A stretch of 64,000 bases of DNA from Sanguinoderma infundibulare (GCA_032821775.1 JAVLRN010000009.1:1-64000), one strand, 5' to 3'. Numbered from the stretch's first letter, positions 23,853 to 35,502 are shown. Numbers and translations are program-made. The notes: generated by a model from the letters alone, not told the origin.

Positions 23853-24990
23853 TCATCCTCGTCCGCGTCGACCCTCCAGCGCCGCCTGCATCTCCTCGTA
23901 CATCTTCTTCAAGCCCGTCAGCTCCGGCAGGAACTTGGTGTCGTTGAACGCCTTGAGCAGCATCTCGATCCCGCCCTTCTCGTACGCCTCGAGCACCGCC
24001 GCGCTGCAGACCGTGCAGCAGTCGTATGCCGCGCCGACGATGGACACGTTCCTGAACTGCGCCAGGAAGCCGCGCAGCTGGTGCGGGACCAGCCCGAGGA
24101 TGGACTCGTGGCCATTGCCGGCGCTGTCCGTCGTGGTTTGTGTTTGCAGTGGGGGAGCAGGAGCGTTGATACTGTACAAGTGCATGCGTTAGCGTGTGCA
24201 AGCTCGAATGAACACCACTTGTACCCCTCGGGATGCTGGATCAGCGACACTAGCAGCTCAACGGCCGTCGACGCCGTGAGACCGGGCCGGATAAACGTGC
24301 ACATCTGGTAGAGCGTCCTGTCCGTTAGGGACTTCGCACAGGTTATTAGCAGGTAGCAGCGAGATAGCAGATCACAAACGTACATCAGAAGGTGCGACGA
24401 TGTCATTGCAGTAATAGCACCCCAGCCTCTCGCCCTTTGCGTTCGGCGTCCGCGCACCATGCTGCATGACGAGGAACGTGTCGAACCCGAGCGCCGCATT
24501 CAGCACAATCTTCCCCTTGGCTGCGCTGAGGACCGTCGGGAGCCAACGCGATTCGCGGGAATCCATGAGGAGAAAGATAACGTCGTACTCATCAAAGAGC
24601 TTCTCGAGCGTCGCGACATCTTTCTTTGTCTGCTTGACCGACGCCGCTGGGACGGGGTGGCTGGGCATCGGGATGGACAAGTTGTGTCCGGTGGCATTCT
24701 GAGCGGTCGTCAGATAGGCAGAGTGAGATGGGACAGGCAAAGACACAAGACACCCGGGAAGATCTTCTTGAGCTAACAGAGGATGCGGAACGCTTGCGCG
24801 GCGTCCTCGGGATAGAGCGCGCAGAGGTACGCGAGGAGGTTGCGGAGCGGCCACCCGGGGTTGGTGGGTGTGCTGGAGGGGTCGACGAAGCCGATGGCGC
24901 GCTCGGAAGGGGGGACGTTGGCAAAGAACGAGGCATACTCCTCGATGGGGGTGGTCGATGTCTTGCGTTCAGGTTCGAACCCGCAATAAG
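23853..24990 (-). pseudogene. ATG7: ATG7 (autophagy E1-like enzyme) fragment with large internal deletion
   Basis: From 24988 downward the sequence matches part of the ATG7 N-terminal domain ([40 protein letters not shown]) up to FRILC. It then hits a TAG (24775-24773) and resumes in the same frame with LKKIFPG, an intron, [67 protein letters not shown] (catalytic-cysteine region) and the C-terminal VPHQLRGFLAQF and LTGLKKMYEEM. The extreme N-terminus and the nucleotide-binding core between the two parts, a few hundred residues in the family, are absent. The C-terminal part still splices cleanly, so the loss is recent. A functional ATG7 presumably lies elsewhere in the genome. Confidence 0.88.
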
Positions 24991-25662
24991 GACAGGCGCA
25001 GCAGACAGCAGGATGGCCGACGACGAGGGATCTGCGAGGTGTCGAAGCCACTGGCAGCAGTAGTCCAAGGCCGCAACAGTTCAAGCAGAGAGAGGGGAAC
25101 GCTCCAGTGAGAGGGAGAGTGAATGAGGGTATAAGGCTCCACACGGGGCCCCAGGAAGAAAAGAAGCGGAGAGGTACAGATATAGCTAGGGCATCGGTTG
25201 GCAGGGTCCGCAGACCACGTGAAGGTTTAGGGCCGGTCTGTAACGACGCGGACGCACACAGGAACAGCCACTGATGGCTAGCGCCGACGCACCCCGTTTC
25301 GACAAGTTAGTGAAACCCTCCAGTTTGCGGGTGAAATCCCCTTGCAACCGATTCACTAGTTTAATCACCACCCACCAGGTATTCACCGACTTCGCTGGTG
25401 AAGTCGGCTTTTCACCTGACAACCTAGGCGCGGTCACCGCTTTCCGGGCGCGCAGTGACGGGAGCCACAGTGCGGCATACTTACAGCTGCCAAACACAAG
25501 TCATTTGCTCTTCCAGGGCTGTTCACAGACGATGACAGCTCGGGACCGGTCGCATTCCGCTCAAGGTCGAGCCCGCAAAGTCACGGTTATATAGCTTTAA
25601 CTCCCACCTTCAGCCAAGTCAACAATCTACCTCCCCCTCCGCTGTCCACTCCATACAATACT
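24991..25662. other. Spacer between ATG7 fragment and hypothetical gene
   Basis: No gene. Holds the hairpin at 25386-25407 and several GGTGAAA/TTCACC words in both orientations. Confidence 0.5.
25386..25407. repeat. Perfect 8-bp inverted repeat (hairpin)
   Basis: CCGACTTC, a six-base loop GCTGGT, then GAAGTCGG. It lies in non-coding sequence. No tail of T follows, so it is not a bacterial-type terminator; it may be part of a small decayed element. Confidence 0.6.
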
Positions 25663-26303
25663 TATGCCGGTCACCTTCCAAGTTGCACCTCACCCCGCGG
25701 AGCAGCACTCGCTTTCATCCGTCCAGCCTAAGGCCGTCAGCGCAGACAATACTCTCAAGGCCGCGGCGTACCAGCAGTTGTTGCAATGTGAAGAGCTCGA
25801 GGATGCGCCCGTCTGGACCGACCTCACAAATCACTCTGTCTCGTGGACGGTCGATTTCTGCGGCGGCACAGACCTCAGCGTCACTCTGATCGCGCACCGT
25901 GCAGCGAGTCGTCCATGCAGACACTCCGGCTTCGACTCAGGTGCGTCCCGCCGTTGCCTCGTTGTTCTTGTTCTTCGGAACTGTCCACGCCCAGTCCTCC
26001 CGAGCTCACGTTCATTTCCCGACAGCGAACGCGAGATCTGCGCACTAGTATGCGCGCTGCCTGGGACGCGAACCGTGTCCCGTCCGATCCACGTTCATGG
26101 GAACTGGACAGCGTCACTGAACGGCGGAGGGCCAGTCCGCGGTCACCTTCATCGTCAAGGGCAGCTCGGACGTGAGCTGCCTGTCTCCGCAGCAGCTCGA
26201 CACACCCGGGTGCGCGCCGGCCCCCGCCATGGCCACGGACACACCCTCAGCAGTGACGACTCGGACCCAACATAGACGATCGCGACGCGAGCACCTGATG
26301 TAA
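25663..26303 (+). CDS. Hypothetical protein, uncertain exon structure
   Basis: ATG 25663 opens MPVTFQVAPHPAEQHSLSSV... through QQLLQCEELEDAPVWTDLT and SWTVDFCGGTDLSVTLI. A donor near 25941 and an acceptor near 26025 are likely. The best matching 3' exon reads SAVTFIVKGSSDVSCLSPQQ to a stop at 26303, but it does not join in frame by the simplest splice. No family recognised. It may be a real small gene with an extra intron, or decaying. Confidence 0.3.
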
Positions 26304-26566
26304 GCTCCTTCCTGTCATCGTTGGCTAAATTTGTCGCCATCTTTAACGCATCTGATCCTCAAAAGTCACTCACCACCACGAGCTTCAAGCGTCGCATACC
26401 TCCGCACCTTCCCAACCATCACCTGCTTAGTCCGTTGTTGTCGCATCCATCCTCGTTCAAGTCACGCGTGAATGGCAGCTCATCGAGCATTTGTCGGGAG
26501 TGCAGGTACAACCAAGCAACGTCTCTGTATATCACTACATTTGTGGAAGTAACGGCCACGAAGAAA

Positions 26567-26991
26567 CATCCCGCGGGACAGGTGGTGGACGTCTCGTTCC
26601 GTCCGGGTGGCGGGTTGGCACTGTTGTCTTGCGACGGTACAACCGCCAAGGTTTGGGATGGACAGAGCGGCAAGCGTACCGCATCGCTCAATGTTTATTG
26701 GACGCGCATCACAACTGCCATCTTCTCGCCAGCGGGAGACTGTATCGCGACAGCTTCGCCGGACGGAACAGTGAGATTGTGGAGGACGAGCAACGGAGCA
26801 TGCTTGGATATCTTTAAGAGACCACGTGTACGGGGTACATCACCACAACTTCCACGAGGTCACACACCTTGCCTTCTTCTCCAGACGGACAGACGTTGTT
26901 ATCGGGCGATGCACATGGTATAGTGTGCGTCCACCATCTTTCACGCAAGCATGCACCTGTACTTCGCTATGATTACACCAAAACTTCTTGA
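26567..26991 (+). pseudogene. WD40-repeat fragment with frameshifts
   Basis: The frame from 26567 has two blades (GQVVDVSFRPGGGLALLSCD...KVWD and AIFSPAGDCIATASPDGTVR...LW). Near 26818 the match moves to a second frame (DHVYGVHHHNFHEVTHLAF) and near 26880 to a third (SPDGQTLLSGDAHGIVCVHH) before a stop at 26991. Two single-base changes break an otherwise clear WD40 array. No start codon region is recognised. Confidence 0.7.
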
Positions 26992-27113
26992 CTTATGCTC
27001 CTGTAGATTCTGCTTGGCGAACTAGCGTGCCATTAGTACAGTACGTTAATGAGCATAACACAATCGTGCATCTTCAAGTTACAATGGTATCATAAACTTG
27101 CAGAGGCAGCCGC

Positions 27114-28430
27114 CTACAACCAGCCCCGCGCCTTGAAGTCTTCCAGCGAGTCTCTGGTGACCTCGTCGATGCTGCGGTACTTGATCCCAAGGGTCTCGAT
27201 GCCTTTGCGGTTGTCGTACCGAAGCGGGTGGACAGCCTTCGAAGGGTCGTACGAGGTGTTGCCTGCAGGCAGCTTATCTGACCAGCGGTGGGCCGCAGAA
27301 ACTGAAATACGTCCGAGATCAACCTCGCGTCTATCACGAACACACGAGCGACAGGCAGCTCACCAAAGTCTTGCCACTTGTATGGCCCAGCCGAGATGAT
27401 GAAGCGCTGCCCGCCGGCCGCCGGCGTTTGGATGGCGAGCGTGTGCGCCTGCGCGATATCCCGCACGTCGACAAAGACCGCACTGCGCGGCATTTGACCC
27501 ACATGTCAGCACTCACACAGTGTCGCCGGATTACCTACCGAAACCGAACCAACAAAAGACGGAACATACCCCGTGTTCGCAAGCGCCTCGTCGCCCAGCC
27601 CGTCGCCTACGACGCTGTCGTACCACAACCGCATCGACTCGCCCAAGTTCTCCGGCCGGTCGACGTCGTGCACGCTCGGCCCGTACACAAACGGCGGGTT
27701 CAGCACCGTCAAGTCGAACCCCAGCCCCGCCCCCGCCCCCGCCCCCGCCCCCGCCCCCTTCCCCTTGCGCTCCTCGTACCACGCCCACGCCGCGCGCTCC
27801 GCGAGCGTCTTGCTCGCGCGGTACTTGGCCACCGCCGCCGCGTCCCTGCCCCTCTCCTTTATCTCCTCGACCGCCTGCTCGTTCCACGCGGCCTCGTCGA
27901 GCACGACCGGGTCTGGGGCGACGCGGAAGAGCGCGGCGGTGGAGGAGAGGACGACGACGCGGCGGAGGCGCCCCGGCGCGCCGTGCGCTTGGGCGGCGTC
28001 GAGGATGGCGAGCGTGCCGGCGACGGCGGGCCCGACGATCTCGTCGGGCTCGACGGCGTTCATGTGGAAGGGCGACGCGGTGTGCGCGATCGCGTCGACG
28101 TCCTTGACGTGCTCCGCGAACGCGTCCTCCTGCGACACCCGCAACACGCAACGTGCATCGGCGACGTGTTAGTACTAGTATTATTACAGTATAAGGGACG
28201 CGCGCGCAGGGACGGCGGGACGGACGGACCTTTGTCATGTCGGGGACGACGACGACTTCGAACTTGTCGCCGGCGGACTGGAAGTACGAGCGGAGGTAGA
28301 CCGCCTTGCTCTCCGAGCGCACGGTGCCGCGGACGGCGAACCCGGCCTCGAGGAGGAACTTGACGACCCAGACGGCGATGTAGCCGTTGGCTCCGGTGAC
28401 GAGGACCTTTCCTGTGGTTACGGCGGGCAT
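27114..28430 (-). CDS. NAD(P)-dependent epimerase/dehydratase-type reductase (dihydroflavonol-4-reductase-like)
   Basis: Four exons (28430-28230, 28129-27570, 27482-27364, 27301-27114) make 355 residues. The N-terminus MPAVTTGKVLVTGANGYIA has the TGxxGxxG Rossmann loop of extended short-chain dehydrogenases. IAHTASPF, VVVLSSTAAL and the YRASK active-site motif (Tyr and Lys, Ser upstream) follow, then LNPPFVYGP and VDVRDIAQAHTLAIQ. This matches fungal carbonyl/ketone reductases of the Gre2/DFR group that reduce aldehydes and ketones in the cytosol. A (Gly-Ala)n stretch coded by a CCCCCG-type repeat is inserted after WYEERKGKG and is not part of the family fold. Confidence 0.93.
27724..27759. 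repeat. GC-rich hexanucleotide microsatellite inside the reductase gene
   Basis: About five to six units of GCCCCC encode the alternating Gly-Ala insertion on the minus strand. A six-base unit keeps the reading frame when copy number changes. Confidence 0.85.
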
Positions 28431-28503
28431 GATCGGAGTATTAGTTGGGCGCCGATCGCTGTGGGTTGTGAGTCTGCTCGACTCTTGCAACGCTGCGTCC
28501 GAC

Positions 28504-28511
28504 TATTTATA
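28504..28511 (-). promoter_or_regulatory. TATA box of the reductase gene
   Basis: Read on the minus strand this is GTATAAAT, about 75 nt upstream of the ATG at 28430. Confidence 0.5.
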
Positions 28512-29399
28512 CTATCCGAGGGCGCGCGGCGGCAGCGGGGGAGGAGTCAAGCTCTCGGGAGTCGGAGACGAGTGGTAGCCGCCTCATTTGTAAAGCACTC
28601 CAGCGGAAGGACACTGAGTAAGGCCTCATCGATCCCGACCGGTAATGCGGTGGGTGCTGTGAAGGTGCAGGCAGTCGAGAAAGTCATGAGATTAATCAAC
28701 CAAATCGATAAGCGAAATCAGTTGGAGGTAGTAACCTTCTGTTGCGTCACATTGCGTCCATGTTCGTTCAGAGGTACCGACCACCTGTGTATGCCGCGCG
28801 TGCCTGTACTGTGTAAGGAGATTTTGAAGACTGACTGAATTGTCTTCGAGGATCCATGCGTAGGCCCGTCAGGCAAAGTACCCTGTTGCAAACTGTTACA
28901 CGTGGAGCTCTGCAGCGCTCCGGCTTCGACGTCTAGACTACCAGCTGAGAAAGCTGAGTAAAGCCAGGAGTGGCGTTGTCGAATGAAAATAAGAGATGGC
29001 CTATTCGCTCGAAATGGTGGACAAAGGGTGGACGAACGGTGGGTGGAGTCGGAGATCAACAACGGAGCATCAGCCAAACCGAGGTAACAGGAACAGCCTA
29101 TACAAACGCAGACGCACCTTGTTCCTCGGCGACTTGCGTACGCATGATTAGGCAGTTCATCGAGTACTGTATTGCGGGGGGTCGTGTGGGAAGCTAGCGT
29201 GGTTATCATTCAGGCATCCTACGTAATTTTTGCAGGTACAGATCGTGTACAGCACCATCCCATCAGCGAGGTATAAGCACAACAGCTTGCGAGCGAAAGC
29301 CAAACCCCGCATTATCAGCATCGCATCGACGACACACCCCCATCGTACACAATCGACCCGTCTACAGAAGACGAGACGACCATCGGCTGGGTTCCAGGT
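28512..29399. other. Intergenic between two minus-strand genes
   Basis: Upstream region of the reductase and 3' flank of the nucleoside transporter. No gene seen. Confidence 0.5.
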
Positions 29400-32079
29400 T
29401 CATACAAGCATCCCCGCGATGCCCGCCGCCTGCATCGTCGAGATGAACCCACAGATCATCGCCGACGCCGCGATGCGCGCGATCACCTTTGCGCGCGACG
29501 GCGCGAGCGCCGACAGGACCCCGATCTGTATCCCCAGCGAGCCGAGGTTCGCGAACCCGCAGAGCGCGTACGACGCGATCGTGTACGCGCGCGCCGAGAG
29601 CGGGTCGTCGCCCTTGGCGATCGCCTGCAGCGCCTCGTACGCGACAAACTCGTTCTCCACGAGCTTCGTCGCAAGCAGCTCGGACACGCGTAAAATCTCG
29701 GCGCGCGGGACGCCCATGAAGAACGTGACGGGGTAGAAGACGTAGCGGAGGACGAGCTGGATGGTGAGCGCGTGGATGCCGAAGCCCTTGCCGATCCAGG
29801 TCAGGAGGCCGTTGATGGTCGCGACGAGGGAGACGACGGTGAGGACGTTGGTGCTTGTTGGACGAAGTCGATGTCAATATGTGTATGCGCGTAATAGACG
29901 ATAAAGTGAGGAGGGGTACTACGCACAGGATCTGGCCGGCAACGATGAGGCCGAAGAGGGCACCCTTGCTGAATGCGTGGAGGGCGTTTATGGGCCTGTC
30001 CTTCTCCCTCTCCTTGCCGCGATCAACCGTAACATGGCCACGGGTGACGGGCTCGTCCAGCTCAGGGATGCGAATCTTCGAGATGGCGATGGATGCGGGG
30101 ATGGACATGACGGAGGCGGTGACCAAGTTCTCCGGAGGCACGCCGAGACCAATATACGCGCTCAACACGGAACCGGCGATGGTGGAAAAACCTGGGGAAC
30201 GTCAGGCAAAGGTCAGAACCGAGTGTGAGGAACTGACCGGATGTCATAGTCAGGTGGAGTTCTGACTCGGTCATATAATCAACGTATGGACGAACGAGAC
30301 ACGCAGACTCGCCCTGGCCGATGAAGGGCGACGCAGCCGCAACAATAGCCTCGGCACCAGAGATGTCCATAATCTTGAAGAAAAACCACGCGCTATGAGT
30401 GCGATTGTTAGATCCAAACAACCTGTGCTCCAGCAAAATATGGGACGTACAAGCCCTTGATGAGCCATTGCATGACGCCAAGATAGTACATCATCTGTAT
30501 GAAGGCGATGAAGAAGATGATGGACGAGAGCTAACAATCAAGCCGGGTTCAGGACGTGGTTATGGGCAGCTATGAGGGGACAAAATACCGTGTTGACGAA
30601 GAACCAGTGCTTGTTCTGGACAACGTCGGCGTCGAAGAAGAAGGTGGCGCCAGCAAGACCCTGAGCCAAGAAGTCGGAGGCGAGGTATGCGATCCACTTG
30701 AAGATGCTGAAGCCCGCGCCGGACTTGAGGACAAACATGGCGATGGCCTGCTGAAGGAAGAGACCAACGATGACAGTCGCCCTCCAACGCTCGTCAGCAC
30801 CGGCGGACATAAGAGACTAGTGGCCGAGACACATACCATGGGATGTGACTGCGATGCCTGGAAGTAGCCCAGAAGCAGAACTGGAAGACGAAGAGACCGA
30901 GAACGGATATGGCACGGTCGCCGTAGCCGGTGTTCTGGGGGGCGGGAGAAGCGTATATCAACGTCCTTTTAGTTTAACCTCCCACACAGAAACGGCACTA
31001 ACACCGGTGAGCTTGAAGCCGAACGCGGAGCCGAAGATGATGGCGATGAGGGCGAGCCAGCCCATGGCAAAGCGGACATACTTGGGGAGCTTGAAGAATG
31101 GTGTTTGAACGCATGGCACCCAGACGGTCTCCACTGGGCGCGACACTACAGAGTTTGGGATGAATCGGAACGCAATCACGCTGGTGCCAACAGTAGGGTC
31201 AGCTCGTGAGTTACATCGACAGGGGAGAGGCGAGGCTGGGAGTTACGCTCGGTGTGCCGCCAAGCATCGTTCAGCAACATATGCAATACTGGCGCATACC
31301 GTTCTAGTATGTAGTCTTTTGCATCAAGCGGTGGAAGGTCTTGCGACCTCCTCATGCGCACGAGACAATTGTCTGGCACACCAGGCAAAAAATGGCTTGG
31401 CACGCGCCACCGCAGCGGCAGGAGGTGCGAACGGATGACCGGGAAGGAGAGCGTCATGTGCATCAAAAACCCAAATCCCGTCCGCCCCCGCATCCCTCCC
31501 CATCCCTCCCAACCCTCAGAAATGAAGAAGGTACTTACACGATGAAGAACCACGCCCAGAACGTCTGCACGATCCTGCAAGTCGAAGAGTAACATACGCA
31601 GTCAGTCACGCGTCACGATCGAGGCCCGAGCCCGCAAAACCAAAATCGGAATCCGGCGATGACGATTTGTCGTCAGCCGACGACCGCCCGCGGAACGGAA
31701 GACGGAAGACGGCAAAACGAAACACGAAAGGACAGAAAACATTAAAAAAAACTTGCCATCGATGCCGCGTCGCCTTCAGCACCGTCGCGCTGACCCACCA
31801 CCCCAGTATGACCGCCGCCAGGCCCGCGAGCACCAACGGCCGATAGCGGCGGTAGAGCTTCGTGAGGCTGGACACGTCCTCCTCGCCCTCCTCGACGCGC
31901 TCCAAATCCTTGTGCGCCTTCTCCGGGTCCGAGTCCGAGGCGTTCACGTTCTTTGCGTCCACGGCGTGCACCGCGTCGCCCTTGGCGATCGAGTTGGCGC
32001 TGCTCGAGCGCGTCGGCTTGCGCCCGAGCGGAGTGCGCTGCTCTTCCGTCGCCGTCGCGGCTTGCACCTGGGTCGACAT
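29400..32079 (-). CDS. Concentrative nucleoside transporter (CNT family)
   Basis: Nine exons (32079-31757, 31574-31539, 31180-31003, 30934-30837, 30781-30589, 30530-30451, 30392-30238, 30191-29927, 29853-29400) give 593 residues in one frame. The hydrophilic N-terminus is Ser/acidic. Membrane spans begin at [16 protein letters not shown]. Core CNT signatures are seen: [54 protein letters not shown] followed by [33 protein letters not shown], and the C-terminal block [13 protein letters not shown]. Such transporters import nucleosides with Na+ or H+ at the plasma membrane. Intron 1 appears to use a GC donor (GCAAGT) and intron 2 is long (358 nt). The exon 5 acceptor is the choice I am least sure of. 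Confidence 0.93.
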
Positions 32080-33364
32080 CGCGATGCGCGGCCTGTTCCC
32101 GGTTTTCCTATGCTTGTCCCAGCAGAGATGGTGAGGTGAGGAAGAGGCGGAAGGGGCCTAAGCGAGAAGCGAGAAGCGAGGAGGAGGAGGAGGAGGAGGA
32201 AGAGAGCCGGCGGGGACGGGTGCGGGGCCACACGAGTGCAGCGAAGGCCGCTTGGAACTGCCGGATATTATATGTGCCTCTGTCCGGGGCACCAAGATTT
32301 CGACGCCGTGCAGGCGCTGTTCTTGCGTTGACCCTTCCGAAGTACCATGCGGTCCACCCGTCTCCAGCTCGGGCATCCATCGTGCCTGGAGCGGTTCGCT
32401 ATCGTCCTCCGCCAGACATGCATGATACCACCTTAGCCGGCCCAGATAAGCCCCACCCACGGCGCAGCGCAGCCCAGGGGGGTGCGTCCAATACACTAGT
32501 ACTGTACAGACCGCTTGGCTTATCCGCGAAAATTGCCGGCCAGACAGCGTCGGGCGACGCGCCTTCCCCGCAGGGTCAACCGGTCAAGGTTCAAACGTTC
32601 ATCCGGAGCTTCGCACCTCGCGACGTGCGAACGCGCGCGTGGCCCCCAACATAGGAAGCGCTTCGTAACAAGCTGTACGATAAGTACCGTTTCAGTGTGC
32701 CAAAGACGCGTCTCTGGTGATGGTGATGGCAAATGTCTCGTGCTGCTGCTAGCTGGCCGACGTCTCGTATCAAGCAGAGGGCCGACCGTCTACGCACTAT
32801 CAGCCACCGCAATCATGCTTGCCCCATCTCCGACCGCCGGGCATGTCCCATGATACGGTGAACGTCCAATAGCACTCACGACTTCGGATCCCTCAGAGTT
32901 CGTTTCTCCAAATAGTCATCCTTCCTGATTCCCAACGATCCCGACAGGAGGTTTGGAAGTCGGTTTCTGTTGCTCGCGCCTCGCACGCCACACGTACACA
33001 CACAACCGCTATGTACCATGTGAAGGCGCACCAAGCGCGATAAACTCACGGTTACATCTGCGAGCTGGGCGCAGGCACCGCACAGCATCCCCTTCCGATT
33101 CCCTAATCCCATCATCCCACCGGTATCCACTGACCGCACCCGAACCGCACAGTATAGATACGACACAGACAGCGTGTCACGCCCGCCACCCCGCTGCATG
33201 CCGTCCCGCTCCGTCGCGGACACGATCAAGCTCCGGACCTCCACTTCCACGGCATAACCAAGTTCCAAGTCCGGGTTTTCAGTCCGACCGTTCCACCGTC
33301 CACGAACGACGACCTCCTAGTGCGCAAACACACGACCGGTCGTGTGATGGCCTGCTCTGTGTGT
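32080..33364. other. Nucleoside-transporter upstream region; no other gene
   Basis: Contains a purine-rich GGA tract (about 32179-32202) just upstream of the transporter ATG, and a TATAATAT-like sequence near 32266 on the minus strand. Short frames elsewhere are unconvincing. Confidence 0.5.
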
Positions 33365-35502
33365 TCAGACCTTGAGCGCCTTGATCGACTTGCCCATCGC
33401 GATCGCGATCCACTCCCCCGGCGCCGTCGAGTGGCCCGTGTTCATCGACATGCCCGCGATCTGCGGCGACCACGCCATGTTCACGATCTCGCTCGCCCCC
33501 GTGTACGCCATCACCGGCTCGCTCACCACCCGCTTCTTCGCGTCCGGCCGCGGCGAGCTCAGCCCCGTCGACGCCGTCCGCGGCGACGCTGCTGCTGCCG
33601 CCGCCGCCGCCGCACTCTGCGTGTACGGCGCCAGGTCCCAGAGCAGCAGCTGGCAGTCGTCCGCTAACGCCCCGTGCGTGAGAACGTAGGAAAGCGTTTA
33701 GATCGAAGAGTTGTGGAATGTACGCACCGACTGTCCCGAGCAGTTGCGAGTCGGACGAGCTCCATCCCAGCGCGTTGATCTGCGCACGGTGCGCTCGCAG
33801 CTCCATGACCGGTTGGCCCGGACTTCGCATGTCCAGAATCTGGATGTCACCCCCGTCCATGTGGAACGTCGACATGTAGTTCGAGTCCGCAGGGTTGAAC
33901 GCGATTCGGAGCAGTGGCGAAGTTGGCGGACGTGCAGAAGAGGACGGCGACGTCGCGGGAGGAGGGACGTTCTTCGGGGCCGGTGTTTCGTAGAGAATCG
34001 TGGAGTGTTCAAGACTTCGCAGATCGAAAGCACGGAGGGAGCCATCGGCGCCGACAGAAACGAAGATGTCTGTGGAGCCCGGGAGCCACGCGACGTCGTA
34101 TACCTCCCGATCGTGAGCGATGAGTTGGGTGATCGCGGTGGAAGTGTCGATGTTCCAAACGGTGCAGGTCGTGTCGATGGACGATGTAACGACGAGGCTT
34201 GGGGACTTCTCATTCCATGAGAAGCTCGTCAATGGTGCGCCAGTGTTGTTGTTCTGGACTTTACTTTGCTGGAATACAAACGTCAGAACACTATGAGGTC
34301 ATGATCGACGCCGGAAAGCTCGAGCAGAAGATCCGAAAGCTCGCGAGATCTCAGACGGCACGAGGTATCTCCGACTCCGAACGACAAAGGCGATTGGGTA
34401 GTGCGAGGCTGGGCCTCGAGGCTACTGAACGCTATGAGAGGTACCGAGGAAACCACTCATACGTTTCGAGAAAGAGGCCTCGAGAGTGATATTCCATGAC
34501 ACATGCTCGAACGACGCTAGGGCTGCTCAAGGTAGAGGGGGCCGTTACCGATCCACCCAAGACGAGCAGGAGCCCAAGAACAAAACGCAGTCCAATCCAC
34601 GCCCTCCAGACAGCAGTAATCGTGCGCATATAGATATGCCTCAGGGCTGGAATCACCATACCATTCACTGATCTTCGCCAGAAGCATTTCAGTTCGCTTC
34701 TCGGTGCTGCCCCTCGTTCTCGGGGGACATGTGCACCCGCAGCTGAGCGATTCACACCACCCCGCCGTCCGTCTTCGATCCACCACATCCAAAACAACCT
34801 CATGCACACCAACCAGCAAAAAACCAAAACACTCACCCCAGACAGCGCCGTCTTCAACGTCAACCTATGCCCGCCCCCACCCGACTGCCTCCCCACATAC
34901 CCCCCACCCGCACCCCCGCCCCCAGCCGGTGCGTCGCTCGCGTACTCCCACACCCTCAGCGCGTCCCCCGTCGTCGCCAGCAGCTCCGCGCTGCTCGCCT
35001 TCTGGCTCCACGCAAAGCTGCTCGCCGTCGCGGGCTGCCACTGGAGGCGCGTCGCCGGGTACCCATGCTGCGCCTCGACGAGGGTGACAAAGTCGGGGTA
35101 GTCCCCGAACCCGTCCTCGTCGACGTCCTCGACAAGCACGCGCTCGTCCTGCAGGCCCACGATCGCGATCCGGTTCCGGTAGTCGGACGTGAGCGAGGCG
35201 ATGCCGAGCCGGAAGGCGGAGCGCGGGCGGAGCTGTTGGCCGGGCGCGGCGGACTTGCACCAGTCGAGCGCGTAGACGGGCCCTGGGTAGTGTCGGGAAG
35301 GGGAGGTGGCGAGAAGCGAGGAAAGAGGAGAGAGGGATGGCGCAGAGGGGGAGGGATGGGGAGAAGACGTGGTGTCGATGGCGGGGGAAGGAACGGAGAG
35401 CGAGGAGAGCGAAACGATTTGAGTCGGCGTCGCTGCGGCAGATCGGGGGACGACGTGGGACTCACATGGGGCCTCATACTGCAGCGAAGTCGTCTGGGTC
35501 AT
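33365..35502 (-). CDS. WD40 protein of the WDR68/DCAF7 (HAN11) group
   Basis: Exons 35502-34837, 34268-33728 and 33663-33365 give 501 residues. Recognisable blades are YPGPVYALDWCKS, LGIASLTSDYRNRIAIVGLQ, ATRLQWQPA, APLTSFSWNEKSPSLVVTSS followed by DTTCTVWNI, VYDVAWLPGSTDIFVSVGAD and LRAHRAQINALGWSS, then SEIVNMAWSPQIAGM near the end. Order and wording fit DCAF7, a conserved scaffold that binds DYRK-type kinases and CUL4-DDB1. The fungal protein is longer because of a Ser/Pro-rich N-terminal linker and an Ala-rich loop between late blades (eight alanines coded by GCC/GCA-type repeats). Intron 1 is unusually long (568 nt), against 64 nt for the second. Confidence 0.92.

Noticed and set aside
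24963..24985. GGTTCGAACCC word resembling a tRNA B box
   Set aside because: It lies inside coding sequence of the ATG7 fragment (YCGFEPER), and no acceptor stem or A box pairs with it.
27520..28363. Very long plus-strand open frames opposite the reductase (up to 330 codons)
   Set aside because: They mirror the GC-rich minus-strand gene, are almost pure Arg/Pro/Ala, and have no domain. The minus-strand model has splice sites and motifs.
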